From assembly GCA_021613335.1 (NCBI GenBank), contig JAJTWR010000437.1, positions 865,001 to 929,000 on the forward strand: DNA of 64,000 nucleotides. Reading direction: 5' to 3'. Source of the DNA: Whitmania pigra (Eukaryota; Annelida; Clitellata; Hirudinida; Haemopidae). Positions within the stretch are counted from its first letter, which is position 1. Every line of letters starts with the position of its first letter. A model generated the notes under the pieces. The model saw nothing but the letters and a program-made list of their open reading frames with translations, was not told where the DNA came from and did not search any database. A program made the position numbers and the translations under genes. Below are positions 21,876 through 35,818 of this stretch, piece after piece.

Positions 21876-24800
21876 ATGTCAAATAAGAAACCAAAGGCAT
21901 TTTTTGAAACTCAGCAATACACAATACTTCCAAAGCAATCTGTCAGACTGATTGGCGAGATTTCGGGCTTTGAAGATCTTCCGAATGATGTGGTTGATCT
22001 CTTGTGCGAAGAAGTCAATTACAGAATAAGAGAAGTAACCCAAGTAATTACAAATAATCAGTCTTAATATGACTCAAATTAAATCTTGGTAAATCTTTAT
22101 AGCCTTTAATTTAACTAATTTAATCCATGATGTAATCAATTGATTCAAACAACCATTAGGCCTAAGTATTAGATTTTTGATGAATGTTTTTCATATTTGT
22201 TTAACTATTCTGTTATTTTACTTAGCTAGGCCTGGATCTTATGAAACAAGCAAAAAGGAGAAAGCTGTTGGTGACCGACATAAATCTAGCTCTTGAAAAC
22301 CTTGATGTTCAGGTTGAAATTAAATTAAAATTACATGTTTCAAACTGATACATTTTTGCATTTAAGACTTATATTCATAAATTGAGGCTTGAGATGGAGT
22401 TAAACTTTGTACTTGAAATTTTGCATACTGTGATTACGTTTAATAATTTACAATTTTATTAATCCACTTAATGCTCTTTGATCTAAATTATTTATTTTGT
22501 ATTATGTAAATTTTGTAATGAACATTTTAAAAGTGTGATGTTTGGGCCTTACAACAAAACATAATTTGTTCCAATTTATAATAACACCTGTTTTACAAAC
22601 AATAAAAAATGTTGATTTAAGTGCACCAATTAAATGCTTTGAATTTCATTTGCATTCTTGACACCTTCAAATTGAATCAGTGAAAGATTTAACTTAAAGA
22701 TTGCCACTGCCTGGAATAATTTAGGCCTTTTATTTGAGTAGATCACTATTAATGCTAACTGGCTTGTTAGGCTGCTTGGCTTTGCGGCAGTGCAAGTCAT
22801 ATTGCAAACTCAACATTCAAATGGTGCTGCCTTACCATTGCACGCAGAAAAGCATTTCTCCAAGAGAGCTGGCCTAACTATTTTTCATGTGATTTATATC
22901 TCTCATACAATACTTCTCAATACAACCGCATATAACATATGTGATGTCCACCGATGCTTTGTAAATTAACATATTATTATCGTGCGTGCTTTATTCTATT
23001 GTGCTTGTAATCGACATTTTAATTTCTTGGCAGCCAGTGCTCGGTTATGGCGTCGGTTCGGAGCAAGTGAACCTCGTGCCTCTTCAGGAGGACGACCTTT
23101 TCTTCCCCGAAGAAAAATTGGTCGATTTGCTCGAGGCACTGTCTGCTGAAATACCACTCGGCTATGCTGATCTTCCGAACATGAAAAGTCAGTTTGCTGA
23201 CCATTCTTCTGACGCTATTTCTGAAATTTATGTTAAATTTAGCTAACTGTTTAGTTGATCTAACAACAAATTATTAGCAGGTTTTAATATACATTTATTG
23301 CATGAATTAAATGTGATGTGTAGGTTTGTTTAAGTGCTTGCAATTTATAAACATAATACAAATAAGGAAGTCATTAACATTTAATTTTTATTAAGTATAT
23401 CAAGAAATTTAGCATGTAAATTTTTATTTATTGTTCTATTTGTTTTGTGTTTTATTTTATTAAAAATTGTTTTATTTAATGCCGTGAGTGAGTCACTCAT
23501 GAGTGGTTTTTATCTCTTACCTTCTCAATGCAGTCATTTTGTAAATTTAAAAATCTATGACTCAGGGTCCTGGTTGGCCGTCGAAGGACGATTAGTTCCA
23601 GAGGGCAGCGAAACAGGCAAGTTAACTCTTGAAGTGATGACTCATTTGCAATGCCTTGAATGCTAGCTGATTTGTATTTTCTTGACAATCAAATTGATTG
23701 GTACAGTTGCAGTGTTAAGTGTTTCATTTGTACTGAGTAATTGCAATGGTTAAATTTATTCATTCTTTGGGTCCAGTATCTTGGCCATCCCCGACAGATT
23801 GTGAGAAGAAATACTTGGACCTCATTACAAGTAATCTCTTTCAAGTCGACGATGATCAACGGGTTAGATTCGGGAGTTACTTAATCTGTAAACATCTCAA
23901 CTTCTGTAGTTGTTGATATAAAGTGCTAGAAAACATGTTACGACAGTCCCCATTTTTTGTAATAACTCAAGTTTAAATTATCGTACGAAGCTCAAATTTC
24001 GAAGAACTATATAATATCCTTAAAGAATATAACTCGTACATTTTTTCACTTTAATCAAGAATTAAGCGCAAATACCACAAAAATTCATTTTTTTGCATAG
24101 AAATATTGTTACGACAGGTTACAAAAAAACTCAAGAATTTCAGTCTTTTGGAAAATGTTTTTATTTAAAACCAAATGAAATAATGTTTCAATAGGATGTC
24201 ATTCCTCCTTTCTTAGAAATAACATCTATGCACCTATTTTTCATGGAGAAAATCAGTGTTTTGATGACCTTTTCATCCAAATTTCTCCAGGTGCTCCAAA
24301 TCGCTTCTTTCAATTCATTTTCTGTGTTATATTGCTGTCCATTGCCATAAACTGATCTTGAAAGAAGGCCCCAGACATTTTCAATCGGATTCAAGTAGGG
24401 TGAACATCACTTGCATGTTGGACTCCTGGAAAAATGCTCTGGTTGCCTTGGAAACATGAATAGGAGCATTATCTTGCTGAAATTCATGTTGTTTTGTTTC
24501 AGCAAAAGGAAGGAGATGATCTTTGAGCATTTTGATGTACTTCTGAGAGTCCTGCCTCCCTTTCAAAAGCACCAGTTCAGTCCTCCCAAATGCTGAAATT
24601 CCTCCCCAGACCATCACAGAACCTCCTCCATGTTTTCTGCTATAAAAAACATCTATTTTCTTTTCTGAGATCATGCCAGTACTATTTGTAACCATCTGGC
24701 CCATCAAGGTTGAATTTTTTTTTAATCTGTGAAAATTACACATTCCCGTCTTTCGTTGTAGTTGACCATCTCTTTGGCCCAGAGGAGGCGTTTTTTCTTG

Positions 24801-27800
24801 TGATGGACTTTCAACGCTGGAGCTCGCTTTCACATTTCCTATTTCAGATGTCCACTTGAATTAAGATAATTGCAGACAGTCCTAACACGGACATCCAAAT
24901 CCAGCTTATCTTTTAGCTGTTTACACGAATATTCCCCTTGTGAAGCCACCCTGATGAGACGTCTCTGAATCTGATTCGAGAGTTTTTCGGTCTTTTGCCC
25001 TTGTACTTCTTCATATGAGTCTGGATCATCCAAAAAACATTTGATGACAGCTCTTGACCTATTCAACTCATTTGCAATCTTTCTTATTGAATAGTTTGCT
25101 TTCCTAAAGGCCTTAACTTGTTCTCTTTCTGTCAAACTTGCTTTCTTCCCCATGATGAAATGAATGTAAAAGGAAGTTTTGAATTTCATACTCCTTTATA
25201 TAGCCTTCTTAATGATAATTTAGTGTTAGATCCTTCTAATAAGACCTTGAAATTGATAAAACGAGCCCAAACCGGAAACTGTCGTAATAATATTTCCAGG
25301 CCAAAAATGATTCATTTGCATAATTTACGGGAACCATTAACCCACATGAAAGGAAATTTTGCATGATGCTTTACAAATATGATACAAATGGTGCTTTATA
25401 AATTTCAGCAAGATATGTTAATTTGTAAGGAAATTATCCATAAAAAGCGGGTATGCTGTAACAATATTTCTAGCACTGTATTTCATTATTGTAATGCTTG
25501 CAAGACAGACAAGTATTTTTCAAATTGGAAGGTAAGCAGTTGCTCAATAGCAATAATTTATAAATAAATGTCCGTAATATTTACAATTCCTTACTTAAAT
25601 AATCTATCATTATAAGAATTTATTTTATCTGTTTGGTTGTTTTAATAGAAAGAAATCTTGAAGAATGTTCACAAGAGTTCCTTTCTCAATCATCTGCTGC
25701 CTCACATTCTCGATTTTATTGTTAAAAAGGTGATCGATCAAATTATAAATCATATTGATCTCTTCTCTAGAAAATATATATTTTTTAAATCGGTATCAGT
25801 AACCCGCATTAACAAAATATTCAAAAGTTAGGATTGCATTAAGGGAACCTTCGGTTTCCTTCCAAATAACAAATTTTTCTAAAGGCTCCATTCAAGTTTG
25901 ATAAAATATGAAAGATATGCCCATCAGACAATGTTCACGATCATAATAGATTGTTTCTTCATAACATTTTAACAAACTTTATCTTGTTTCCATTGCCATG
26001 ATGTCACAGTTAGGTAATTTTATTAACTATCATTTCAATTAAATAATATTTGGCTTAATTGAAGCAGATGGAACAAGACACAGCAAGCAACATTCAGCAC
26101 CACATCACGATCGTCGACTTCTCGAGAGCTCTCGTCACGAACCCACACGTCAACCTTCTCTTCACTCCATTCGTGAGTATTGAAGTTTGAAATAAATTTA
26201 TCAACAATCAAACAAATTTGTTGAATTACATTAATGAGCTCATTTAAATGGTTCAGTTCATGAAAGTATGATCAGAAGGTTATAGAAGATCTAGTGTATC
26301 GCCTAGCTGGTCATGACAATGAGAAATATTTTTAAAATTAAAATCAAATAATCAGAATGTTGCTCTGTAAACGAACTTTGAATAATTAGATTCCTGCTGC
26401 TGTTTGATTGTAGTTGGATGTCATTGTGAACATCGTACACCAGTTCCAGGCTGGTGTTCATAGTGACAGCATGGACGTCTGGGACCTCCAAGAATCTGCC
26501 TCTCATCTTATGTCCACCGTCATAAGGTTTTAATCGGAATTATTTCAAAAATTAATATTATTCAATTTAACTCTAGTAGAGTATTAACAAGACTACTCAG
26601 TAATGCAACATAATAATGATCTAAATACAAAGTAACAATCATATTAAACTGTCTTATGACTAGATTTAAATAATTAGTAATTAAATATTGTTTAGGAAAA
26701 CATGTTGGAGTATCTTATTTGTGAGTAAAACCACTTTGTTTTCAACCCAACAGGCTTTGGGACTCCCCTCTGAACAATCTTGAGGAATTGCATGAGGAGT
26801 TTCTGCTGAGAATTCTGTCGAATCCCTTGCAGCCACTCTTCTGTTATTATGGGGCTGTGGTCGGCCTGCTAAGTCTCAAGATCCAGGTTGGTCCCATTCA
26901 TTTATTGCATTGCATTACATAATTTTTTTATAAATTTTTCTAAAAATGGAGGTGTTTGTTGTGAAAGAATAAGTAAAAAACACATCAATGAGACAACATT
27001 TACTTTTCCATTAGAGCCTCGAAAAGGCACTTCCGTTGATGTTCAACGTTCTGCAACAAACCCTGAATGACTCGTCATCCTTCCTCCCTGCAGATGTGAC
27101 CAGAATGCTGGAAGTTTCGAAGGTAATATGTTAATTCATTTTTTCTAATTCTATTTTTTTTTTTTGCAGACTACTTAACTCACATTGAGAATATTTTATT
27201 TGATTATATTTCATTTGATATTAAATAAAGACATGTCAATTTAGAATATTTATTTATCTGATCTTTTGAAGGCTCTTTTTAATCAATCTACCAAACTCCT
27301 TTAGCCTTGCATGTTCCCAGGCTTGGTTGTGAGCACTACACATTACAACATCACATTACAACCACAGCTATCACCACCACGTGTGGGAAAAGCAACCAAT
27401 TCGACCAACCCCTACTTTGAATAAAGCTTAATTTAATTTTATTTGTAAAATGTTGTAATGGAATTATGGGAAAAAGCAAATGACAATTTTATAAATGATG
27501 TTTCGTTCATCAGCTGGCCTTTGAAAAACTCTTGAGGCACCGCACGATCGAGCTGACTTCAGTCCAATCCGATTGCACCATCACAGACAATTCATCGTAC
27601 ACAACTCTACTTAAAGATGCCTACATCTTTTTTCAAGAACTTTTTGGAGATAGTCTGTCAATCAAGCTGCCTTGCATTGATTACCCATTCAAGAACCTTC
27701 GCTCATCCACAAAGGAGCAAGTGACCCTGGTCTTGCCAGGTAAAGAATTTTCAGAAGTGATGGGGGACAACCTGCTGTCGGGATTGATGGACGAGGGAAA

Positions 27801-28278
27801 GGACCGCTCGAACATAGACGATGTTGCCATCAAGTCCACTCTTTCTGATCCTCTTCATGGGATCAAACTCAAGATTTCCAAATGCTCCAAGCAGATGAAG
27901 GATGCCATTCTAGAATCATCGACGAGCGACGGAACGTTTGGAGAAACGAAGTCTAAAAAAGCTTCCGGCGGATCAAAGAGAAACAGCAGCTCGGTGATGA
28001 CGAGCGAGATGTTTGACGAGATGTCGCTGAAGAACAGGGAGGATGTCCTCATAACCTTCAGATTCAGGAACCAATCAAACCTCAACACATTCACAGAAAA
28101 GAAGAAGGCCCAGATCCTTGCAAGAAATATGAGCAGGCAGTACGCATCAACCAGTAGATATAGGGAATTGTGCAACAATCTCAAGCCGTACTCAAAATCC
28201 TTGCTTCTCTTTAAACACCTGCATACAAAGAGCTTCGGACAATACTCTGTCGTTCCTAACGCAGCTTGCGTGATTTGA
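21876..28278 (+). CDS. TAF6L: TAF6-like subunit of the SAGA/PCAF coactivator
   Basis: TAF6L is a histone-fold and HEAT-repeat scaffold subunit of the SAGA/PCAF histone acetyltransferase complex in the nucleus. Exons 21876-22043, 22226-22312, 23034-23187, 23566-23616, 23777-23862, 25649-25729, 26065-26172, 26414-26526, 26754-26886, 27015-27122 and 27514-28278 give 617 aa (about 622 in human). The histone fold is SVRLIGEISGFEDLPNDVV, then MKQAKRRKLLVTDINLAL. GYGVGSEQVNLVPL with LFFPEEKLVDL follows, then CYYGAVVGLLSLKI in the HEAT region. The C-terminal LLKDAYIFFQELFGDSL corresponds to the TAF6L element near FFGDSLATRF. GYGSxE and HYGAVVGL favour TAF6L over TAF6. Exon 4 ends ACAG|GCAAGT, a GC donor. 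Its acceptor at 23566 was chosen over 23534 because only it keeps frame and gives SWLAVEG. Intron 5 holds a Tc1 element. Confidence 0.92.
23921..25478 (-). mobile_element. Tc1-like transposon, both termini present, inactive
   Basis: A 1558-bp element in TAF6L intron 5 is flanked by TA (23919-23920 and 25479-25480). The ends AAGTGCTAGAAAACATGTTAC and, inverted, CAGTGCTAGAAATATTGTTAC are terminal repeats with a few mismatches. A transposase gene runs on the minus strand and has frame breaks. Insertion in an intron, in antisense to TAF6L, leaves the host gene readable. Confidence 0.93.
24188..25153 (-). pseudogene. Tc1/mariner-family transposase, frameshifted
   Basis: The gene begins at ATG 25153 with MGKKASLTEREQVKAFRKA, a helix-turn-helix start with IRKIANELNRS. 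It continues in other frames as KHGGGSVMVWGGISAFGRTE and HEFQQDNAPIHVSKATRAFF (second catalytic Asp), and then as LNPIENVWGLLSRSVYGNG (catalytic Glu). At least two frame changes are needed. The codon just after the first catalytic Asp region (FTD) is a stop, and the residue before LNPIEN is Tyr where Asp is usual. It therefore cannot yield a full transposase. Confidence 0.9.
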
Positions 28279-30867
28279 GTAATTCCTCACTAGGAATTGA
28301 ACACGCAACAGGAGCATCGGTCGAAGCAGGATCCCCAATTAGTATCGGATCGTATCTTCATGAAAACATCTTTGATGATTTCCTATGAGCACAAATCAAA
28401 GAAATTAGTTAACGAGGTTCTGCTTCAGCAGGGATGATTTGTTTTTAAATGATTATTTCTTGTTTGTTCATTAATGACTGTTGCAAATCATGTGTTTCAT
28501 TTAATCCCTTCAGTGAAGATAATGATTGATGTATAATTGCTTGGAAGCCAAATACGTGAACGAGGCACCAACTTAACGCCCTCAAAATGTTCGACGCTTT
28601 CTTCGCTTTGGTGTTTGTTCGGTGCAACTCGTTCTCGCACGCGGTCGAACGTAGGAGACGCTCCTTACGATGAATCATCATCCTTGCGACAGCGGGAGGT
28701 TTCGGTGCTCAAGAATCGATAGGATTTAATCGCTCAACTGCCTTTCTTCGAGTCACGTCTCCACGAATAACTGATGAGAAGCGGAAATTGATTTTCAGTC
28801 TGGACGTACTCCACGTGCCAAAATCGTTTTCCAGCGCATTGTCAGACGACAAGGGGTCCTTTTTTTGTTCTTACACTGAATGAAATGTTCTTGGTCCTCC
28901 TCCATCGATCGTACGCCGAATGCTTTGTAATGGTGGATGGTAAATCATAACCGATGGGCAGTCTAATTTTAAAGTCAGATTTCTGACGTTCTATTTCTAT
29001 TGGTTGCACAAGAATCCTTTTTCAAGGTAACCGAAGTGATCATAGATTGCCATGTCTACGTTGGCAAAGAAAGTGCCTGTGCGACTGCTAATGTTAACAA
29101 ACAAAAATAACTTTCTGTTGGGATCCTCAACTTGCTTCTGTTCCGTTCCATATTCCAGAGAATAATGGTTAAAAAGAAACGAATGGATGCTCTCTCTCTT
29201 CAGTGAAGAAAGTTAAGCTTGTTGTTAGGATGCATTGGGTGCAGAAATCAGACGCTCGGAGTTGCCACATGATGCAGCGATTAATTATCTCCATTTTCTT
29301 ATTCGATCGTTTCAGACAAATCGATGGAAAACTTGGCTGTTTCTTTTATTTCCTTTTCATCGTCATTCAGCATTTCCCTCACCTGGAGGCAGCTGTAGAA
29401 ACAGCTTGCAGTCACATCTGGTCTCGTGCAGCTGCAAGCCATCAATCCATTGTAACCTAAAAGTTTCTAAAAGTGCGTTTTGAGAAAATAATTGTCTTCT
29501 TATGTAACTGTGGACGGTCGGAGAAATGGACAAGCTCCTCGATGTTTACACGATTTTGAATGATTTTTGTAAAACTATGAAAATCTGAAGTCAAAGGGAC
29601 GTTACATCATGCTATTCCACATTTCCTGTTATTTTAATGTAATCCCAAGATGACTTGCATAATATTATTGATAAGAAATGTAAATTCTTGTTTAAGCAAT
29701 TATTGAACGGCATAAGTTGAGGTAGAATTTTAAGAACTTCCTGATGATGCAATGCTTATTTACTGCCACCTAGGTAAGTAATGATAATTGAAATTACTCA
29801 TGAATGGTGGAAAGAGGAATGCTTATTAAGATTATTAAAGTTTTCTTTGGCATCCTATTTTATTACTCTCTTCGCGGGTATTAGTAATCTCGCATCCTTG
29901 TTGCCGTACATCAAATAATTTTATAAATAATATTAAGAACATAGCAGATAATTTATTCGTTGAGAAATCGTTTGTAAACGTCTTCTTGATAATTCAACAA
30001 AGGCATAAATTAATTATTGGTGCTGTTAATAGTAATTATTTACTGTTAAAAAATTATCTTTGAAGCAAAATACTCCAAGTTTCCGCAAGTTTCGATTCAT
30101 TTTATTGTTCAGATGTTCTGACAATAAAACGCTTGTACTCGACATTCGATGTTTTGCATCACAAAGACCAACAGAGAATGTTCACGTGTTCGAAGGCGTC
30201 GATAAAACAAACACGGATCTCAATTGGTTAAAGCTGTTGCAGACTCCTCCGTGGACGTCAGTCATTGAACGTTTTTCAGATCCAGTCGAAATCTTTCCAC
30301 CTTTCCTGGAAAATGCATCGGGTGGAATCCTTTAATTTAAAATGATAAAGTCTCGTTTCTATTCTTCTATATTTTACTTTTTTATCCTCTTTCGAGAGAT
30401 TAATTTCTGAGAACAATTTCCTTTGCAGTTCCGCCAAAGTGGCAGAAATTCTCTTCTGGAGTGTTTCATTGCTCAAATTTCTTTTTTCCAGGTAATTCTC
30501 AGAGGCATTCGGTTTCATGCGATCCTTCAGCCGATGTGGATGCTCCGTAAAATGTGTATAATGATAATTAATGTTAATTAATTAATTAATTATTAATGAT
30601 AACATTTTATGCCAACAGGATCGTGTTGCTGTCCATCGGCCATTGACGCTGCGACATGATTTCAATGCAGAATGAAATCGTAGAAGTCGGTTTATTTCGA
30701 TGAGAACGTGCTTCTGCAAAAAGGTTTCTCTGATAAATTTAAAAAGCCGAAGCGGGTAAAAACGATATCAGTATAAACTCTGCAGTGGAATGCAAATGTT
30801 ATCACCGTTCATGTAATTTCCTGCAAATGTTATTTCCTTTATCTCGACAAAAAGCGTCTGCTTCCTT

Positions 30868-30935
30868 CCGATGATGGTATTGATAATGATGACGTTGATG
30901 ATAATGATGATGGTGATGATGTTGATAATGATTCC
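30868..30935. repeat. GAT-rich trinucleotide repeat
   Basis: An imperfect GATGAT/GATAAT run, visible as TGATAATGATGACGTTGATG and similar units. Confidence 0.7.
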
Positions 30936-31840
30936 TTCGTAGGATGGAATCGTTCGACGGAGCGAAACATTTTATGACATCTCACGGTCTTAATGAGATG
31001 AGCAAATAAAAACATCAAAAGCAACTCTTGCGATTGTTGATTATTAATATTATTATTATTAATGATATTGTTGTTGTCATTATTAATAATAATTTATTAT
31101 AAATTTTATCGTTGACATAATAATCGTTTAATCATCAATCGACTCTAGAATAATTAATTACTCTGTTTAATTTGTTATCGTCCGCGCTGTGTTGCATGCC
31201 GACTTGAACGATCGGCTGTTCATGAAAAGTGAACAACAATTACAACAAGAACAAGCCCACAACACTCTACTGACCAATAAACAAGTTTTATTTCCGACCA
31301 CATTGCGATATCAACAACAATAAGAACATTACAATAACAATAATGCCTTAATAAAAGTAGCTTTTCATTGTTTGGTCTACAAGGCAATTATCTCATTCAA
31401 CTCATTTCTGCCATTTTCAAGAGCCAACTTAAACGATGCCAAAATACATTCTAAGTTCACTTTTATATTTAGCTTGACTATTTCAACGATTCGATCATTT
31501 AGACAATAAGCATTAATACATTTATTACAATAAACAGCAATACCGTTATTATGATGACATTAACATCATAGCGGTGAGTATTAATAGTTATTCAGTATTT
31601 ATGAAAATAAAACATGTTAATGTTAACACACTTGTAGACACTAAGTATTAAAATCATGACTTGTTCAACCAGTAATTAAGATCTGATAAATTGGTTGCTA
31701 TTTGCCTGCTAGTTCTGCTAGATGAAGCACCAATCAATGACGTCACATCACAATTAAAAAAATAATTCATATCTGCCGGTACGAGGACGAACAAGGGAAA
31801 GATGAAGAATTACCCGAGAAGAACACGGTTGAGTACTTTG

Positions 31841-32062
31841 AAATGGATGGATGGATGGATGGATGGATGGATTGATGGATGGATTGATGGATGGATGGAT
31901 GAATGGGTTGGGTGGATGGATGGGTGGATGGATGGATGGGTGGATGGATGGGTGGATGGATAGATGAATGGGTTGGGTGGATGGATGGATGGATGGGTGG
32001 ATGGATAGATGAATGGGTTGGGTGGATGGATGGATGGATGGATGGATGGATGGACGGATGGA
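31841..32062. repeat. (GGAT)n / ATGGATGG minisatellite, about 220 bp
   Basis: Tetranucleotide GGAT repeats with GGGT and GATT variants and a longer period marked by GATGAATGGGTTGGGTGGAT, which recurs three times. All three minus-strand frames stay open and spell Ile-His-Pro-Ser repeats; these are artefacts of the repeat. Confidence 0.92.
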
Positions 32063-33049
32063 TATAATGGTTGGAAGTTGTCTTGGAGTAGATGATGAGT
32101 CTAGATAAGAAGTTGAGCAAGAAAAACATGGCTGGAAGGTCATATTCGGTGTGACTTGGTGCAGGGAGCTGTCAGAATCAAAATGTAAACAATCTAAAAC
32201 AAGAGTCCCGGCAATCGGTGATAATTTTAATGAAAGCAATTACGATTATTTTATGGTTTATTCTACGTCAGTGTTTCAGAGATTCAGAGACTGACAAAAA
32301 ATTGCTGACGTCCCGATGACTGATACCGGCTGATCAACTTTCGAAATTTTATCGCATTTATAAATGCATAATGCGTTGCAATTCTTTGCTGATGAAAAAT
32401 TTTGCGTGATTAAGAAGTACATTTTACATATTGCACAACAACAACAACAATATTAATAATCATAAGAACTCTCGAACGAGCTTGCGATGACTTCGATGCT
32501 TTAACAAAAACAGACTGAGACTTATAAAAATTTGTCTTTAACAAGATCATGCGTTCATTTCGCAAAACATACATTTATTTACAACAACAAACACAGTAAA
32601 TGAAATCTAAATTTAATTAAATACAATCTTACAGTGATTTCTAAACAATAGCCTAATCTTTATTGCAACTAAAGTAGCTCTCGATACATCCATTCCAATG
32701 ATTCCTGGACCCTTTTATGTTAATGAGCTTCCAAAGTTCCAAGTAACATTTGATCTGCGATTGGGAATTGCAAAGGAATGCGAATGACAAAACGCTGCTG
32801 CATTAAGCAGGGACAGGATTTCATCCTTTTCCATTATGCATTCATTCCACGCCGTGGAATCGCGGCCGAACTAATTAGCAAAGTTAAACAAGTCCCTACC
32901 TCCCAGCTCAGAATGATGATGGCATGTTCATTCCCCATCACGCCTACATGATAAAGTATGACAGGAATTGATGACATTAACAATGCCAGCAAAAATAGTG
33001 CTGCGATAATAACGATAATGCTATCGCTGGAATCAGTAGCAGCCGGCAA

Positions 33050-33113
33050 CAACAATAATAATAAGAAGAATAAACATAATAAAAACAAAAAGTAATAATA
33101 ATAATAATAACAA
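33050..33113. repeat. AATAAT / AATAAG microsatellite
   Basis: An imperfect run of AATAAT with AAGAAG and AACATA interruptions in the gene-poor interval. Confidence 0.65.
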
Positions 33114-33851
33114 TGATGTAATGTTAACAATTGATAAAGGAGCGATTAATTAACGCTGCAAAGCGACAAAAGCATCCTCCACGGCATCCGTCATCATCGC
33201 AACGTAGATAGACTCGCTCTTCGTTCCAAAGGTGAAGTGGCCACGCAGCTCCTACTTTTCGAGAAACTTGTTTTGCAGGCAGATTCACGCTGCAATCGGG
33301 AATAAGTTCTCTTCTAATCTTCGTATCAACTATTACGAGGTCTCTGATGCGTGAAGTTAAGTCGAGAATTTCCACCTCGCTGGTTTTGGAACCTTACCGA
33401 GAGAGTGAAACCGTTTTGTCGTCAACTTCCGAATGCTGAACTGACTATCGGTCGTGGCAGAGTTCCGACGACTGATCTTAATTAGGAGAAGAAATTCTGG
33501 GGAGAAGTGCACGTAATGCATGCATGCCGATGCCTTGGAGCGACTCATGTGACTGTTCTTGATAATTGCTGCATACTTCGTTCTCTCTCTTTCTCTCTTT
33601 CGAGTAGTCGGTTTGTCGTTCTAGATTCTCCACGTGATCAAATTTCAAGTGTAAAATAAGCTCTGGCCTGCGCCTCTTCTGCTGACACTTCGATACTTAA
33701 GAATCATTCCTCAAAACCTGGTGGTGCCTCTTATCTTTTGCTGCTAGGGACGGAATCGTTGAGAAGAAAGAAGCCCGACGCTCACTTGAAGACTCGATTA
33801 CTATTGGTGCTGGCACCGAGCACTGTCGCGCTGGGAATAGGCTCCCGATAA

Positions 33852-33912
33852 TATAAAAGGCTCGAATCGAAAGAAGCTTCCATGCAAGTTGGAACCGTTC
33901 TGCGTGCTCAAG
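33852..33912 (+). promoter_or_regulatory. Possible TATA promoter plus untranslated first exon
   Basis: TATAAAAGG at about 33852 is followed some 25-35 bp later by a candidate start region and, at 33912/33913, by CTCAAG|GTCAGT, a good splice donor. No ATG-led frame of note lies between. This could be a leader exon of the zinc-finger gene, whose coding exon 1 has an acceptor at 39669. This is inference from motifs only. Confidence 0.3.
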
Positions 33913-35818
33913 GTCAGTGGTGGAATGATTCTCATTTTGTTTTGCTCTCTAATGCATTCTATTGCGTCACTTGTGTCGCCTTGCATCGTGCTTGTATCGT
34001 ATAGCTAATTGATCTCGCTTTTTGCATTGTTCTTTGTATTGTTCTTTGTAATGACTTGTTGACGAAACAAACTCGTACGAAATAAGTCGGCTTCGTCTTT
34101 TAGTTGCACATTTCTTGTAACCGGTTTAACAGATTTTTGCAAAATGTTAAAATGCACGTATGTCATCGAGATAAGAGATTCTTTACCACTTTATACTTAC
34201 ACTGTTTCTGTCGAGATAATTCACCACTTGATGATTTTATGCAAATTGATTGTAACTTCTTATGTGAAAGTGTCTCATTTGTTTATGTGACATCGAAATC
34301 CCACCAAGATGTCCTCCATTCTCATTCGCTGCCAAATTTCAAATCGCAGTGGAAGCAGTGACGAGCTTGATTTCTGTATAATTAAGATCCGGTGTGCCGC
34401 CCGCAGTCATTTGGTCGTTACTTGGATTCCTTAATAGCCATGTCCAGTTAATGACTCTTCAACTAAAGTTCCAACGAAATGTTCAAAAGCATGTAAATAC
34501 AAACAGAACTTTTCAAAGGAAGGGAGGCGAATCTAGGAAGAGAATTAAGTTTGTCGTGAGAAAATTTAAAATTACTTTTGTGCCCTTCAGTCTCTTGGAG
34601 ATGAAGCAGATAATTTCAGATGTTGGCAGCTGGCGTGGACTGTTTGGCACTGGAATCTAAAACAGGATGCTAGATGCATAATTAATGGGTGTCCCTGTTA
34701 GACTCTGCAATTAACTTGGACTTCCTGGACTTTATTTCTCCAATAAAATTCCCTTCAATTCCTCTTGGCTTCGCATAACCACTTCCTGTTGAGAAAGGAA
34801 GTCGGGCTTTTAGTCTGAGAAAATTAGAAAGCATTATTTCATTGAAGACCTGTTGTCGTTTGCGCTCATTGTGCGGTTTGTATTCACTGACACATTTAAC
34901 TAGCACCCGATGTAAATGGCATTGTGCACATCAGCACATGGAACTGTTACGTAACTTAAATAGACTCGAATATTTGCATAGCTAAATGGTAATAGATATG
35001 TAGAGATGATTAACATCGATATCGATAAAAATAACAAAAATAAGCCTTTATAAATACAACTCTTACGCCGGCACCGACGGAAATCCTGTGGAAACGAAAC
35101 CTTGAACTTCATCAATTTCTCATTTAAGCGGTCGTTGTTCGTGTAGTAGTAACATTGGAGTTTTAAGTCCTCATTAACTGATTTGTGACGGGTGAACAAA
35201 TTCCAGGCACATCGTGCAGGTTTCAAGTTTCTAGCGATCGGTGAGTCTTGTTCGAATTAACTCTAATCGCCGCTTTGCTCTTCGGTGTTACCATTACTCT
35301 GCCGAGGTTAAAAGTGAATCAGAATTTCATGAAAGAGCTGTTTGAATGTCTAACGATATTTTGTTCTTAGAGCAAATAATTACATGGCTTTTTTTAATGT
35401 TGATCGTTTGTACTTTTATGTTTTTAATTAATGTTTATAATTGCACCCTATTGAAACAATTGTGAAACAAGTGTTACTGGCGATGAATCTTTTGGGGGCT
35501 CCGTTAAGAACATCAACACGTTATTGGGGAGCGATTGTTTATTTATTAAAATTAATTTTATCTGCGAGAGTGGAAGCACGTATAGTTGCATTGTTGTGTT
35601 GGCGGTGAAGTTTTTTTCAGTTCCAAGCGATGGAGGCAAGGCAGTAAGAGCTTCTGTTCTGCTCTGCGCTCAGTGCATGGGATTGCTCGCCTCGTTGAGT
35701 TTATAAGGAAGAACTCGACTGCAGAATACGGAGCCATTGATTTTCGCTGCTTTTTTCATGCACAGGTTAACATGCTGTTGCAAGAGGTTCCCTCTTGTGC
35801 CACGAAGGAACCAACGCT

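Noticed and set aside
23534..23616. Acceptor at 23533 for TAF6L exon 4
   Set aside because: It puts a stop in frame after exon 3; the acceptor at 23565 keeps frame and gives the conserved SWLAVEG.
30060..30335. 91-residue open frame in the gene-poor interval
   Set aside because: No recognisable domain, no strong start context, and no neighbouring exons in phase. Kept only as part of the unexplained interval.
31754..32239. Open frames spelling Ile-His-Pro-Ser repeats
   Set aside because: Product of the GGAT minisatellite; no start context, splice support or domain.
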